Assembly (NCBI GenBank): GCA_964640085.1
Contig: CAZXFA010000010.1
Span: forward strand, 13,747-77,746
DNA: 64,000 bases
Direction of reading: 5' to 3'
Source of the DNA: CAZXFA01 sp964640085
Lineage (GTDB): Bacteria; Actinomycetota; UBA4738; HRBIN12
In this document: positions 33,639 through 42,176 of the stretch, piece by piece
How positions within the stretch are numbered: position 1 is the stretch's first letter
How the letters are laid out: the number at the start of each line of letters is the position of its first letter
Made by a program: the position numbers and the translations under genes
The notes under the pieces: model-generated
Seen by the model: only the letters and a program-made list of their open reading frames with translations
Database searches by the model: none
What the model was told of the DNA's origin: nothing

Positions 33639-34367
33639 ATGAGCGGAGCGATGGACACCGTCATCGCGCCCGCCGGTCGGTCCGGCGGGCGCACGGACCG
33701 CTGGCTCGTGGCCGCGGTGCTCGCAGCGTTCGTCACGCTGGCCTTGCTTGCGGCGTTCGCCCAGAGCTTCCTCCTGCGGGTGGACGAACCAGTGCAGCGA
33801 TGGGTCATCTCCGTTCGCCGCGGGTGGCTCAACGACCTCATGATCGGGGTGTCCTGGCTCGGAACTCGGTACGTGATCGGCGGACTGCTGGCCATCGTGA
33901 CGATATGGTCCCTCGTCACCGGGCGGTGCCGCAGAGCCGTACTGGTGCTCCTCGTCGCCTTCGCTCTGAACCCTCTCCTCGAATGGTCGTTGAAGGCGCT
34001 CGTCGACCGCCCGCGACCCGGCCTCCTGCTTCTCGGGCGGGGTCGAGGCCCCTCCTTCCCGAGTGGTCACGTGCTCGCCGCCTCCGGCTTCTACGCGATG
34101 CTGCCCGCCCTGATCCCTTGGGACGTGGATCGCTGGCGCAGCTTGGGCGTTGCGATCGTGGGCGCCGGTGTCGTGTTGGCCGTGGCCTTCTCACGCGTCT
34201 ACATGGGGGTGCATTGGGCCAGCGACGTGGTCGGGGGGCTCCTGGTGGGCACCATCGCGGTCGTCGCCACGTACCGCGCTCTCGACGGTCACCGCATCGC
34301 GGCCTGCCGATGCCGCGCCGGCTGGCCCGCCCATCATCTCCCGGTGCCCTCCAGCCGCTGGCGATAG
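33639..34367 (+). CDS. PAP2-family phosphatase
   Basis: A 242-residue membrane phosphatase with about six helices. The three catalytic motifs are intact: KALVDRPRP, FPSGH and SRVYMGVHWASDVVGG. The conserved histidines act as nucleophile and acid on a lipid phosphate such as phosphatidate or undecaprenyl pyrophosphate, at the outer membrane face. An alternative start at M5 (GAMDTV) is possible. Its 3' end overlaps the convergent membrane-protein gene by 34 bases. Confidence 0.88.
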   Translation: MSGAMDTVIAPAGRSGGRTDRWLVAAVLAAFVTLALLAAFAQSFLLRVDEPVQRWVISVRRGWLNDLMIGVSWLGTRYVIGGLLAIVTIWSLVTGRCRRAVLVLLVAFALNPLLEWSLKALVDRPRPGLLLLGRGRGPSFPSGHVLAASGFYAMLPALIPWDVDRWRSLGVAIVGAGVVLAVAFSRVYMGVHWASDVVGGLLVGTIAVVATYRALDGHRIAACRCRAGWPAHHLPVPSSRWR

Positions 34368-34702
34368 GCGGCCACCGCCCGCTCGGCCAACCGAGAGGGC
34401 GACTCGTTCGCCTGCTCCGACTCCCGCTGCAGCCACTCGAAGAGATCCTGCCGCAGTCGGACGTGCCCGCTCCTGTCCGCTTGCCGGCGCGACAGCAGGA
34501 CGTACAGGAGGACCACCAGCCCGATGATGAACAGCACGGCGACCAGGATCGCCCGGGCGAACGGATCGCCGTGCCAGATCATGACCGACTGCGTGGGGCT
34601 GCCCGATGGGACCCGGAAGGCGCGCCACAGGTAGATGAAGATGTACGCGCCCGTGTAGAGGAGGAACGCCGCAAGGACGACCAAGGACAGCGTGCGCTTC
34701 AT
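34334..34702 (-). CDS. Membrane protein, last gene of the PEP-enzyme operon
   Basis: A 122-residue protein with two membrane helices (about residues 5-27 and 50-72) and a charged cytoplasmic C-terminal helix (RRQADRSGHVRLRQDLFEWLQRES in two parts). Its ATG overlaps the stop of the preceding gene (ATGA), so translation is coupled. I do not recognise the family. The tail after helix 2 is rich in Arg, Glu and Gln and could contact another protein. Confidence 0.7.
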   Translation of the reverse strand: MKRTLSLVVLAAFLLYTGAYIFIYLWRAFRVPSGSPTQSVMIWHGDPFARAILVAVLFIIGLVVLLYVLLSRRQADRSGHVRLRQDLFEWLQRESEQANESPSRLAERAVAAYRQRLEGTGR

Positions 34703-35262
34703 CGGACGCTCCTATCTTCGAGCCACGGGACGAGAGCCATGGCGCGCTCTCGCGCATCCTCGGGAGGCGGCATGAGACGACCCAGCCATGTCGAACGCGC
34801 CAGCCGGAGCACGGGGTCAGGGGCGCGTTCGTGGAGGACCGCGAAGACGAGCGACAGCCCGCCCACCGCGGCAAGGGGCACATCGGCCGCAACCGCAAGG
34901 GCGATCACCCACGGGTTCTCGTGCAGCGTGGCCCCCGCGTCGGCGAAGACACGGAACCCGGCGCTCGTTACGAGCACGCCGAGGATGGCAGCCAGGGCCC
35001 CGAGGCACGCGTAGGTCCACCGCGATCGCAGGCGGCGTGGCGGCGCCTCACGTTCGGGAACGACATACCCGGCGGCGCGTGCCGCTCCCGCGACGACGTA
35101 GTGGATGGCTTCGGCCACCGCGATCCGGCGACGCACACCTCGGTTGGGAGCGGCCCGTTTGATCCCGTCACTCACCAGGATGGCCGCGGAAAGGAGGATC
35201 CCAGCTCCCATCAGTCCGGGCACGAAGACCGCCTGGGTCACCGAACCCTCGCCCCCGTTCAC
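34699..35262 (-). CDS. Membrane protein coupled to the PEP-synthase-like enzyme
   Basis: A 187-residue protein with three or four membrane helices (FVPGLMGAGILLSAAILV, YACLGALAAILGVLV and PWVIALAVAADVPLAAVGGLSLV) and cytoplasmic arginine-rich loops. The GTG start follows GGAGGAGGCGGC and overlaps the TGA of the upstream enzyme by 4 bases. No family recognised. Its strict coupling to a soluble phosphotransferase-like enzyme suggests a joint function. Confidence 0.7.
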   Translation of the reverse strand: MNGGEGSVTQAVFVPGLMGAGILLSAAILVSDGIKRAAPNRGVRRRIAVAEAIHYVVAGAARAAGYVVPEREAPPRRLRSRWTYACLGALAAILGVLVTSAGFRVFADAGATLHENPWVIALAVAADVPLAAVGGLSLVFAVLHERAPDPVLRLARSTWLGRLMPPPEDARERAMALVPWLEDRSVR

Positions 35263-37967
35263 GCCGCCTCCTCCGTTCGGATCACGACGCCCGCCACGCC
35301 ATCCACCTCGACGTCCTCGCCGGTCGCCAGGCTGTGGGTCGCACCCCTCACGTTCACCACCGCAGGCACACCGAACTCGCGGGCCACGATCGCGGCGTGG
35401 GAGAGTGGCCCTCCCTCCTCCAGCACGATGCCTCCGGCAACGAGGAACAACGGCGTCCACGAGGGGTCGGTGCTCCGCGCCACGAGGATCTCTCCCGGCA
35501 TCAACGTCGACGCATCCGAGAGACCTCGGAGGATCCGCGCCCTGCCGCGCGCTCGACCGGGGCTCGCCGCCCAACCCCTGAGCTCCTCACCGTCGAGGGG
35601 GGGCACCTCCTTGGCCCCCGGGAAGCCCTCGAACGATTCCGGGAGCGGCGATCCCTCCCGAGCCCTGGCGAGCGCGCTGCGGCGACGATCCAGGTCCTCG
35701 GCCGACACCGGCTCGGCCCCCAGCAGCATCCCCTCCAGCTCCGCGTCGGAGAGGAGGAGGACGTCCTCAGCGTCGATCAACTGGCCGGATGCCTGGAGAC
35801 GGCGCGCACCCTCCAGGATCAACCCTCGTTCCTCCCCTCCGAGCACGAGCAGCGCGGCCTTGGCCTTCTCACGGAGCATGAGGAACCGGGAGGCATCGGC
35901 CGCGAGCCTGCGCACCATCCGCCCTCTGACGTCGACGATCTGACCCGTCAGCAGGCGGGTGGCGCGCCACCTCCAGGATCGCCGGAGCTCAGCCCGGAGC
36001 TCAGCCAGCGCCGATCCCCGCGCCGCCTTGCTCGTCGCCACTCGGGCATCGGGCGATACCTCGTGGCCACCCTCCTCGCACCGGGCGATGTGCGCCAGCC
36101 GCTCCAACACCATCGAACGATCCTCGTCCCAGGCGGTCCCGCCGTACAGGGACATGGAGCCGAAGTGGCGAGCGACCCGGTCGATCGCCGACAGGAGCAG
36201 CTCTCCCTCCTCCCCCATCGCCCGGATCCGCTCCTCGACTCCCTCGAAGGGGTGGAGCCGGATGCAGGTGCACGCGTCCCGGCCCTGGATGCCTCGTACG
36301 TACAGGTCCCACAGGGTGGTCGTGGTGTCGATCACGCCGCTGGCAGAGAGTTGCGGGGACGTGGTGATCCGTTGCGCCCAGGTGGCGGCGCGATCCCTGC
36401 CCACCCAGCGCTCCAGGGCCATCTCCAGCGCTCGATAGGCGGCCGCAGCTCCGGCGGCCGCCGCGACCTCAGCCGCGTAGCCTCGGCAGGCGAGGTCGCG
36501 GATCCTGGCCCGGTAGGCGAGCAGCCGGTGCGCGGGCAGGGCTAGATCGACCTGGAGCGCGATCACCCCGTGGACCGCCTCCGCGAACAGATCCACTTCG
36601 TCCTCGACTCGGCGTCTCAAGCGCAGCGCTCGCAGTCCGGCCAGGCCCCGAGCCACCTTGCCTCGGCGCGGGGCCGGGACCGCGTCTCCGGAAAGGGACC
36701 GGCCTAGATACTGCCTCTCGACCTCGGCGTGGGACCCGCCCGGCATCAAGGCCGCGGCCTCCCGCAGCGCCGAGAGGTTCAGGGCCGCCCGACCGCGGAA
36801 CCGACCGATCGCCAGGAGGCCTCGAGGAGCGGCGGACGGCGAGATGCCCAGCTCCCAGAACAAACGACGGAACGCCTCATCGAGCATCGGTGCGTTGATC
36901 GTCCACAGGAGCGGGGGTAGGACCTCGGGAAGCATCTCCTGCACGCCGATGGGTGTGTAGGTGGCCCCCGGCACCGGTTCGGTGTCGAACTCGTCGGCGC
37001 TCGGCCGAGATGCCCCCCGGACGGTGATGGGCCGGGCCTGAAGCACCCAGAGTACGCCATCGGCGAAGGCCCATTCGATGTCCTGAGGCGTCCCCATGCG
37101 TCGCTCGATCTGGAGTCCCACCCGCATCAGGGTCTCGAGGAACGGGGGCGACCCGGCGGGCTCGGGATGGTTGACGGCGAGCGTCGCCCGGTCCACCCGG
37201 TAGTCGTCGGGCGTCACACGACCGGCGACCAGCGATTCCCCCAACCCCCGCACCACCTCCACCCGCGCGGTCCGGGCATCAGCGCCCGGATCCCTGGTGA
37301 AGAGCACGCCGGACATCTCCGCCGGCACCATGGCCTGGACAATCACCCCCATGCTCAGACCCACCTCGGGCACGCGTTCCCGCCTGCGATAGGCCCGGAC
37401 CGAGGGAGCCCACAGGGATGCCCAGCACTTCCGGACCGACTCGAGCACGTCGTCGTCCGTATCGAGGTCGAGGAAGCTCCGGTACTGGCCCGCGAACGAG
37501 GCCGTGCTCGTATCCTCGGCGGTGGCCGAAGAGCGGACCGCGACAGGGCCCGACGCGAGCAGCCTGCGAGCCGCGTTCCTCACGGCGACCTCGACGCCGC
37601 TGGGTACTGTCGCATCCAGGAAGGCGCGGTCAACGCGTGCGGTCTCCTCTTCAGAGTCCTCAGCCCTTGGGAGCGCGGCTTCGGCCAGCTCACGCAGGAG
37701 GGGCGCCAGGCCCCCGGCCTCGACGGACTCCTCATACGCATCCGTCGTGACGGCGAAGGCGGCGGGGACGGCGAACCCCTCAGCGACCAACCGGTCGAGC
37801 GCTGCCGCCTTCCCTCCGACCGCGCCCACCTCCGCTCCGGAGCCGTCGAGAGCGCGGATCGGGGAGCCCGTCCACGCCGCGGGAGGCGCCGGCGTCGTCC
37901 CGTCGGTCCCTCGTTCGGGCTCACGAGCCAGCTGGATCGGCGCGGAGCTCGTCGTCGGCGGTGTCAC
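35259..37967 (-). CDS. PEP synthase / rifampin phosphotransferase-like enzyme
   Basis: A 902-residue protein with three parts. The N-terminal ATP-grasp PEP/pyruvate-binding domain (about residues 35-320) has VGGKAAALDRL, AVRSSATAEDTSTASFAGQY, GVLFTRDP and IEWAFADGVLWVLQARPI. A long, mostly helical middle (about 340-780) has no sequence I recognise. The C-terminal swivelling phosphohistidine domain (about 815-900) has GGPLSHAAIVAREFGVPAVV with the catalytic His near residue 857. There is no C-terminal TIM barrel, which rules out true PEP synthase or PPDK. The same ATP-grasp/middle/His order occurs in rifampin phosphotransferase (Rph), where the middle binds the drug. The substrate here is unknown. 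Confidence 0.82.
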   Translation of the reverse strand: MTPPTTSSAPIQLAREPERGTDGTTPAPPAAWTGSPIRALDGSGAEVGAVGGKAAALDRLVAEGFAVPAAFAVTTDAYEESVEAGGLAPLLRELAEAALPRAEDSEEETARVDRAFLDATVPSGVEVAVRNAARRLLASGPVAVRSSATAEDTSTASFAGQYRSFLDLDTDDDVLESVRKCWASLWAPSVRAYRRRERVPEVGLSMGVIVQAMVPAEMSGVLFTRDPGADARTARVEVVRGLGESLVAGRVTPDDYRVDRATLAVNHPEPAGSPPFLETLMRVGLQIERRMGTPQDIEWAFADGVLWVLQARPITVRGASRPSADEFDTEPVPGATYTPIGVQEMLPEVLPPLLWTINAPMLDEAFRRLFWELGISPSAAPRGLLAIGRFRGRAALNLSALREAAALMPGGSHAEVERQYLGRSLSGDAVPAPRRGKVARGLAGLRALRLRRRVEDEVDLFAEAVHGVIALQVDLALPAHRLLAYRARIRDLACRGYAAEVAAAAGAAAAYRALEMALERWVGRDRAATWAQRITTSPQLSASGVIDTTTTLWDLYVRGIQGRDACTCIRLHPFEGVEERIRAMGEEGELLLSAIDRVARHFGSMSLYGGTAWDEDRSMVLERLAHIARCEEGGHEVSPDARVATSKAARGSALAELRAELRRSWRWRATRLLTGQIVDVRGRMVRRLAADASRFLMLREKAKAALLVLGGEERGLILEGARRLQASGQLIDAEDVLLLSDAELEGMLLGAEPVSAEDLDRRRSALARAREGSPLPESFEGFPGAKEVPPLDGEELRGWAASPGRARGRARILRGLSDASTLMPGEILVARSTDPSWTPLFLVAGGIVLEEGGPLSHAAIVAREFGVPAVVNVRGATHSLATGEDVEVDGVAGVVIRTEEAA

Positions 37968-38215
37968 ACGATCCCCCCTTCGCTTCTGCCCGCGCCGCCG
38001 AGCGCGCCGCGCGATCGCACGCGCTCGATGGAACGAGGGAACGTGCCTTCACTCGGTCCAGCGTGGGCCCAGCAGAACGGACCTTCGTTGTAGACGGAGA
38101 GCCGTATCGCGCAACCCTGCCAGGCACATGTCCGACCCCTCGGGTAGGTGCGGTTGGGCTCGGGCAGCTCCTGCGTGATGACCCCTCGGAGCGCTATCAC
38201 CGACTCACGCCCCAT
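37964..38215 (-). CDS. Small zinc-binding protein at the head of the PEP-enzyme operon
   Basis: An 83-residue protein. RTCAWQGCAIRLSVYNEGP followed by FCWAH gives a C-x4-C-x15-C-x2-H pattern, a likely zinc site often seen in short actinobacterial DNA-binding or unknown proteins. The C-terminal part is basic. The ATG at 38215 has AAGGGGGAGAAGGCG before it. Its TGA overlaps the GTG of the PEP-synthase-like gene (GTGA), so it is the first of four coupled genes and might regulate them. Confidence 0.68.
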   Translation of the reverse strand: MGRESVIALRGVITQELPEPNRTYPRGRTCAWQGCAIRLSVYNEGPFCWAHAGPSEGTFPRSIERVRSRGALGGAGRSEGGIV

Positions 38216-38456
38216 CGCCTTCTCCCCCTTGCCTGGACCGGCTCTCTTCCCGCCGGCGGGCGCGGGGCGCCCTGCGGCGTGGCGGCAGGCGGATGGGCCG
38301 ACCCGGATGACCGGGCGCCATTGCCGCTCCCACAGCCCGCAGGACCCCGTGGCCGAGCTCGCCGCCGGCGGCTGCGATGCCTGCTCGGACCTCCCGGTGT
38401 TGCCGCGGTTGTTGCCGCTCCGTCGCCTGCATGTTCCCGTCTTCGCCGGATCCGCC

Positions 38457-40757
38457 CTAGGCGGCCGGTTGGGGGCTCACCTCCTTCTCCAGCTCGACCC
38501 TGGGGAGCAACCTTGCCAGCCAACCGGGAAGCCACCAGTTCCACTCCCCGAGGAGTCGCATCGTTGCTGGCACGAGGATGATCCGGACGATGGTCGCGTC
38601 GATCAGGACGGCCGCCGCCAGTGCGAACCCCAGCTCCTTCATCAGGAGGATGGAGGAGAGGAGGAAGGCGCCGAAGACCACGACCATGATCGCGGCAGCT
38701 CCGGTGATGACCCTCGCGGTGCGCTCGAGGCCGATGGCCACGGCCTGCTCGTTCGAGTGGCCCCGATCATGGAGCTCGCGGACGCGGCTCAGAAGGAAGA
38801 CCTCGTAGTCCATGGAGAGCCCGAAGAGGACGGCGAACAGGAGCACGGGAGTGACCCAGTTCACCGTCCCCGTCGACGTGAAGTCGAACGCCGCTTCCCC
38901 GAGGCCCTTCTGGAACACGATGACGAGCAGCCCGTACGCTGCGAGGACCGACAGCATGTTCATGATCACGGCCTTCAAGGGGATCAGGATCGATCGGAAC
39001 AGGATCATGAGCATGAGGAACGTGGCCGCGAGGATGATGGCGATGACGATCGGGAATCGGCGGTAGAGGGCGTCGCTGGCGTCCGCTTCGATGGCCGGCG
39101 TGCCACCCACGAGCACCTCCGCCTTCCGAAGCTCGGGCACCGTGGGGATGATCTCGCTCCGCACCGCGCGCACGGCTTCCCAAGCTTCGGGGGACGATGG
39201 GTCGATCGCAAGGTGACCCATGATCACTGCGGTGTCCGCGCCTCGATCCAGGTTCACGAAGTTGCCCAACGAGGCGGCCAACTCGGGGGGCAGGGCAGCG
39301 AAGCCGTCAGCGTAGAGAGCCTGGTAGTCAGCGGGGCCCAGATCGGGCGAGAGGGCCGTCATGCTCATCGCCCCTTCGAAGCGCCGGTCGGCGGCGATCG
39401 CCCGGGTGAGGCGATCCACGCCGGCGACGATCTCCGGGGCGCCGACGTCGCTCTCGGCCCGCACCACGATCTCCACCGGCGAGAGCATCCCCGCCCCGAA
39501 CTCCTCGCTGAGGAGCTCGAACCCCTGCCGACTCTGGAAGCCCTCTCCGAGCTGCCCCACGCCGATCGTTCCCGTCTGGAGCCCGACGGCCGGCCAGGCG
39601 AGGGCACCCAGGATCAGCAAGCCTCCCACCGCGTACCGGACCGGACGGCCCATGACGTGCATGGCCCAGCGGTGCCACAATCCGCCTTCCCCAGATCGAT
39701 CCAGGAGCCGCGTGAGGGTACGCGGCGCTTCGATCCGGTCGCCAAGGATGACGATGGCCGCGGGGAGCATCGTGAGGCCGGCGACCACGGCCAACAGCAC
39801 CACGAGGATGCCACCGATGCCCATGGACATGACGGTCGGCTCGGCCGTAGCGAGGAGGGCCGAGAGGCCGATCACGACCGCGAAACCCGAGAACGCGACG
39901 GCCTTCCCGGCATGGGCGACCATCTCCACCGCGGCGGTTTCGACGTCACGCCCGACCTTGCGCTCCGCACGGAACCTGGTCAGCATGAACAGGGCGTAGT
40001 CGATCCCGACGCCCATCCCGAGCATGACAGCGAAGGTTTCGAGGAAGACGGACAGACCCCGCCATTCGCCGACGAGGACGGCCAACGCCAGCGCGATGAC
40101 GATGGCGAGGATCGCCAGCGCGAGCGGCAGGGTCGCCGCCACGAGGGCTCCGAACACCGCGATCAGCACGACGAGCGCCACCGGGAGCCCCAACGTCTCC
40201 GCCCGCGCGATGCTCTCCTGGCTGGCCGATGAGATGTCCGCGTGCACCGCCTCGATCCCGGTGACCCTGGCCGTGAGCCATGCGGGGGTCGGAGCGGCCT
40301 CGACGGCCTCGAGGATGTCCTCGGAGGCCAGCATGCCGTCGGCATGGTTGGTCGCCCGCAGCTCCAGCAACGCGTAGGTGCCTCCCCCGTCGGCACTCAC
40401 CAACGCAGGGTTGCCGGACGAGAAGAAGCTGACGACACCCGAAACGTGGCCCGTGTCCTCGATCGCTCGGATGAGGCCTTCCGCCGCTCGGCGATACCCG
40501 GGATCCTGGACCGGTACCCCCTCGCTCGAGAGCACGAGGAGTTGCTGGAAGGCGCTCCGCGAAGAGAACTCCGCTGCGATGATGTCGGCCGCCCGCTGAG
40601 ACTCACCGGTGTTCCCCGATTCGATCCCGCGGTCGAAGACCCTCTGGATCCCGGGGGCGAAGGTGGCCCCCACCACCAGGAAGGCCACCCAGATCAGGAC
40701 CACCTTCCACCTGTGGCGAACCACGATCTTGCCGATGCCCCTGAACGCCCCGTACAT
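38457..40757 (-). CDS. MMPL/RND-family membrane exporter
   Basis: A 766-residue exporter, shorter than the one at 26969-29593 but with the same plan: helix 1 (about residues 17-37), outer domain 1 (40-190), helices with GMGVGIDYALFMLTRFRAE, outer domain 2 (about 400-560) and the repeat GLSMDYEVFLLSRVRELHDRG. The ending ATMRLLGEWNWWLPGWL is typical of MMPL proteins in actinobacteria. The ATG follows GGAGGTGCACAC. It lies 93 bases after a TetR gene on the same strand, with an operator-like dyad in the gap. The cargo is probably a lipid or a toxic compound. Confidence 0.9.
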   Translation of the reverse strand: MYGAFRGIGKIVVRHRWKVVLIWVAFLVVGATFAPGIQRVFDRGIESGNTGESQRAADIIAAEFSSRSAFQQLLVLSSEGVPVQDPGYRRAAEGLIRAIEDTGHVSGVVSFFSSGNPALVSADGGGTYALLELRATNHADGMLASEDILEAVEAAPTPAWLTARVTGIEAVHADISSASQESIARAETLGLPVALVVLIAVFGALVAATLPLALAILAIVIALALAVLVGEWRGLSVFLETFAVMLGMGVGIDYALFMLTRFRAERKVGRDVETAAVEMVAHAGKAVAFSGFAVVIGLSALLATAEPTVMSMGIGGILVVLLAVVAGLTMLPAAIVILGDRIEAPRTLTRLLDRSGEGGLWHRWAMHVMGRPVRYAVGGLLILGALAWPAVGLQTGTIGVGQLGEGFQSRQGFELLSEEFGAGMLSPVEIVVRAESDVGAPEIVAGVDRLTRAIAADRRFEGAMSMTALSPDLGPADYQALYADGFAALPPELAASLGNFVNLDRGADTAVIMGHLAIDPSSPEAWEAVRAVRSEIIPTVPELRKAEVLVGGTPAIEADASDALYRRFPIVIAIILAATFLMLMILFRSILIPLKAVIMNMLSVLAAYGLLVIVFQKGLGEAAFDFTSTGTVNWVTPVLLFAVLFGLSMDYEVFLLSRVRELHDRGHSNEQAVAIGLERTARVITGAAAIMVVVFGAFLLSSILLMKELGFALAAAVLIDATIVRIILVPATMRLLGEWNWWLPGWLARLLPRVELEKEVSPQPAA

Positions 40758-40784
40758 GTGTGCACCTCCTGCTTCCGCAGCTGG

Positions 40785-40802
40785 TGACTGAGCCCCCAGT
40801 CA
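40785..40802. promoter_or_regulatory. Second TGACTG operator in front of the MMPL gene
   Basis: TGACTG-AGCCCC-CAGTCA repeats the half-site of the operator at 41480-41497 but with a 6-base spacer. On the minus strand TTGACT within it could serve as a -35 box for a separate exporter promoter. Confidence 0.5.
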
Positions 40803-40850
40803 ATCCCGGACCCAAACACAAGAAGCTGGCGGGCCGCCCGGCCCCGCCCG

Positions 40851-41462
40851 CTACCCGGCCTCACCCCCCTGGCGGGGCAGAAGGCCCCGGAGCTCGAGGT
40901 CCAGGAGGTCCTCGGCCAGCGTGCGGTGGCCGGTGCTCCGGCCCTCCGCGACGATCGTGCGGTTGGCCGTGTGCAAGATGAGTCCTACGAGGGCCCGGGC
41001 CACGGTCTCCGTCTTCACTGGGCGGAAGTGCTCCCGCGCAGCCCCTTCCACGAGGTACCCGGCCGCGACGTCCTCGATGTCGCGGATCAACAGATCCAGG
41101 ATCGCCTCCGACCGCTCGTCCACCGATCCAGCCTTGTTGAAGAGGAGGTTCGCGACCTCCCGGTTGTCCGCGCAGATCCGGAAGATCTCCGCGCACACGT
41201 CCGCGACCTCGGTTCCGGGGCCCCCGCCCACAGGGCCGGACGCCCAACGCAGCCCCGCGGCCGCATCGCGGATCCTCTCGGCGAAGTGCTCCAGCAAGCG
41301 GTGGAAGACCTCCTGCTTGCTGGAGAAGTACAGGTAGAAGGTGCCTTGAGCCACGCCCGCCTCGGCGGTGATGTCGCTCACGCGAGCGGCGTGGAACCCG
41401 CGATCATGGAACACCTTGGCCGAGGCCCGGAGCATGTGGCCGGTACTCGTCTTGGTCGGCAT
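40851..41462 (-). CDS. TetR-family repressor of the second MMPL exporter
   Basis: A 203-residue regulator. Residues about 8-55 form the helix-turn-helix (TGHMLRASAKVFHDRGFHAA, VSDITAEAGVAQGTFYLYFSSK). The ligand-binding part is of the common FadR/AcrR-like type. The start at 41462 is chosen because an 18-base perfect dyad and promoter lie directly upstream, and because earlier in-frame codons have no family similarity. It precedes the exporter gene on the same strand, so both are probably transcribed and repressed together. Confidence 0.87.
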   Translation of the reverse strand: MPTKTSTGHMLRASAKVFHDRGFHAARVSDITAEAGVAQGTFYLYFSSKQEVFHRLLEHFAERIRDAAAGLRWASGPVGGGPGTEVADVCAEIFRICADNREVANLLFNKAGSVDERSEAILDLLIRDIEDVAAGYLVEGAAREHFRPVKTETVARALVGLILHTANRTIVAEGRSTGHRTLAEDLLDLELRGLLPRQGGEAG

Positions 41463-41479
41463 CGGTGCTCCCGGGGTGA

Positions 41480-41497
41480 TGACTGATGAATCAGTCA
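41480..41497. promoter_or_regulatory. TetR operator (perfect 18-base dyad)
   Basis: TGACTGAT-GA-ATCAGTCA is a perfect 8-base inverted repeat starting 18 bases upstream of the tetR ATG. On the minus strand TAAAGT/TACTGA sequences at its edge may be the -10 box, so a bound repressor would block its own promoter. Confidence 0.7.
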
Positions 41498-41791
41498 GTA
41501 CTTTACTCTCTCCCCTCCTCGCCGTCAACCGCCACTTTCCCGAGGTGTTCGCTCCGCCCCGCCACTCGCCAGTGGAACTTGGCGTGCTGCTCACGCCGAT
41601 CGGGGGTCCCGCCCTCGGTGAAGGACCGTTCGGCCTGCTCCCCGTCCCCACCGACGCGTCGTCCTGGCGGCGAGCCCCTGGGGCGACCTCCGATTAGGTA
41701 TCGAGACACACCGCCGAGCAGAACCGAACCGATCGACCACCTCCGTGACCCGGCGTATCCTCCGACGGACATCGGAACGGAGGGAGGCGGC
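41498..41791. promoter_or_regulatory. Intergenic region with monooxygenase promoter
   Basis: About 290 bases with no gene seen. TATCCT at 41756-41761 is a plausible -10 for the monooxygenase gene, giving a leader of about 25 bases that ends in the GGAGGGAGG ribosome-binding site. Confidence 0.4.
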
Positions 41792-42082
41792 GTGTTCGGG
41801 ACCCTGGGGCGTATGAAGGCCAAGCCGGGCAAACTCGAGGAGCTCACGACCCACCTCAACGACCCGCAGGCGGCCGCGCACCGCGGCTATGGGGGCTCGT
41901 ACCTGCTGGTGGCCGAGGAGGGTGACGAGGTCGTGGTGGCCGTCATGTTCGAGGACAAGGAGTCGTACTTCGAGATGGTCCACGACCCGAAGACCGACGA
42001 GAACTACCAGCGGCTGCTCACGCTGGTCGAGGGCGAGCCGACCTGGACCGACGGGGAGTGGATCGCCGGACCCACCGCCTGA
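41792..42082 (+). CDS. Antibiotic-biosynthesis-monooxygenase-fold protein
   Basis: A 96-residue protein, VFGTLGRMKAKPGKLEEL onward, with the ferredoxin-like alpha/beta pattern of the ABM dimer family (a GxxGGSYLLVAEEGDEVVVA strand pair and a FEDKESYFEMVHDP helix). The GTG follows a strong GGAGGGAGGCGGC. ABM-fold proteins act as small cofactor-free oxygenases, haem-degrading enzymes or proteins of unknown use, so activity is unknown. It precedes the aldehyde dehydrogenase gene by 94 bases, which has its own promoter. Confidence 0.75.
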   Translation: MFGTLGRMKAKPGKLEELTTHLNDPQAAAHRGYGGSYLLVAEEGDEVVVAVMFEDKESYFEMVHDPKTDENYQRLLTLVEGEPTWTDGEWIAGPTA

Positions 42083-42132
42083 CGTTGCGCCCGGCCCTCG
42101 GGCCCGCCTTCCCGGTCCCGCCGGGACCGCGC

Positions 42133-42152
42133 TAGTCTGAACGTCGGTTCAG
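42133..42152 (+). promoter_or_regulatory. Aldehyde dehydrogenase promoter and TTGAAC-type operator
   Basis: The -10 box TAGTCT (42133-42138) overlaps the operator CTGAAC-GTCG-GTTCAG (42137-42152), whose 6-base arms are perfect complements. A ribosome-binding site GAGGAGGCGG follows before the GTG at 42177. Confidence 0.68.
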
Positions 42153-42176
42153 GGAACGAGCGAGGAGGCGGTACCC

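Noticed and set aside
35259..37967. True PEP synthase or pyruvate phosphate dikinase
   Set aside because: The protein ends directly after the phosphohistidine domain and lacks the C-terminal PEP/pyruvate TIM barrel.
38148..40232. A plus-strand open frame of 694 codons
   Set aside because: It lies antisense to the second MMPL gene, which has clear family motifs; the translation is His/Asp/Arg-rich shadow sequence.
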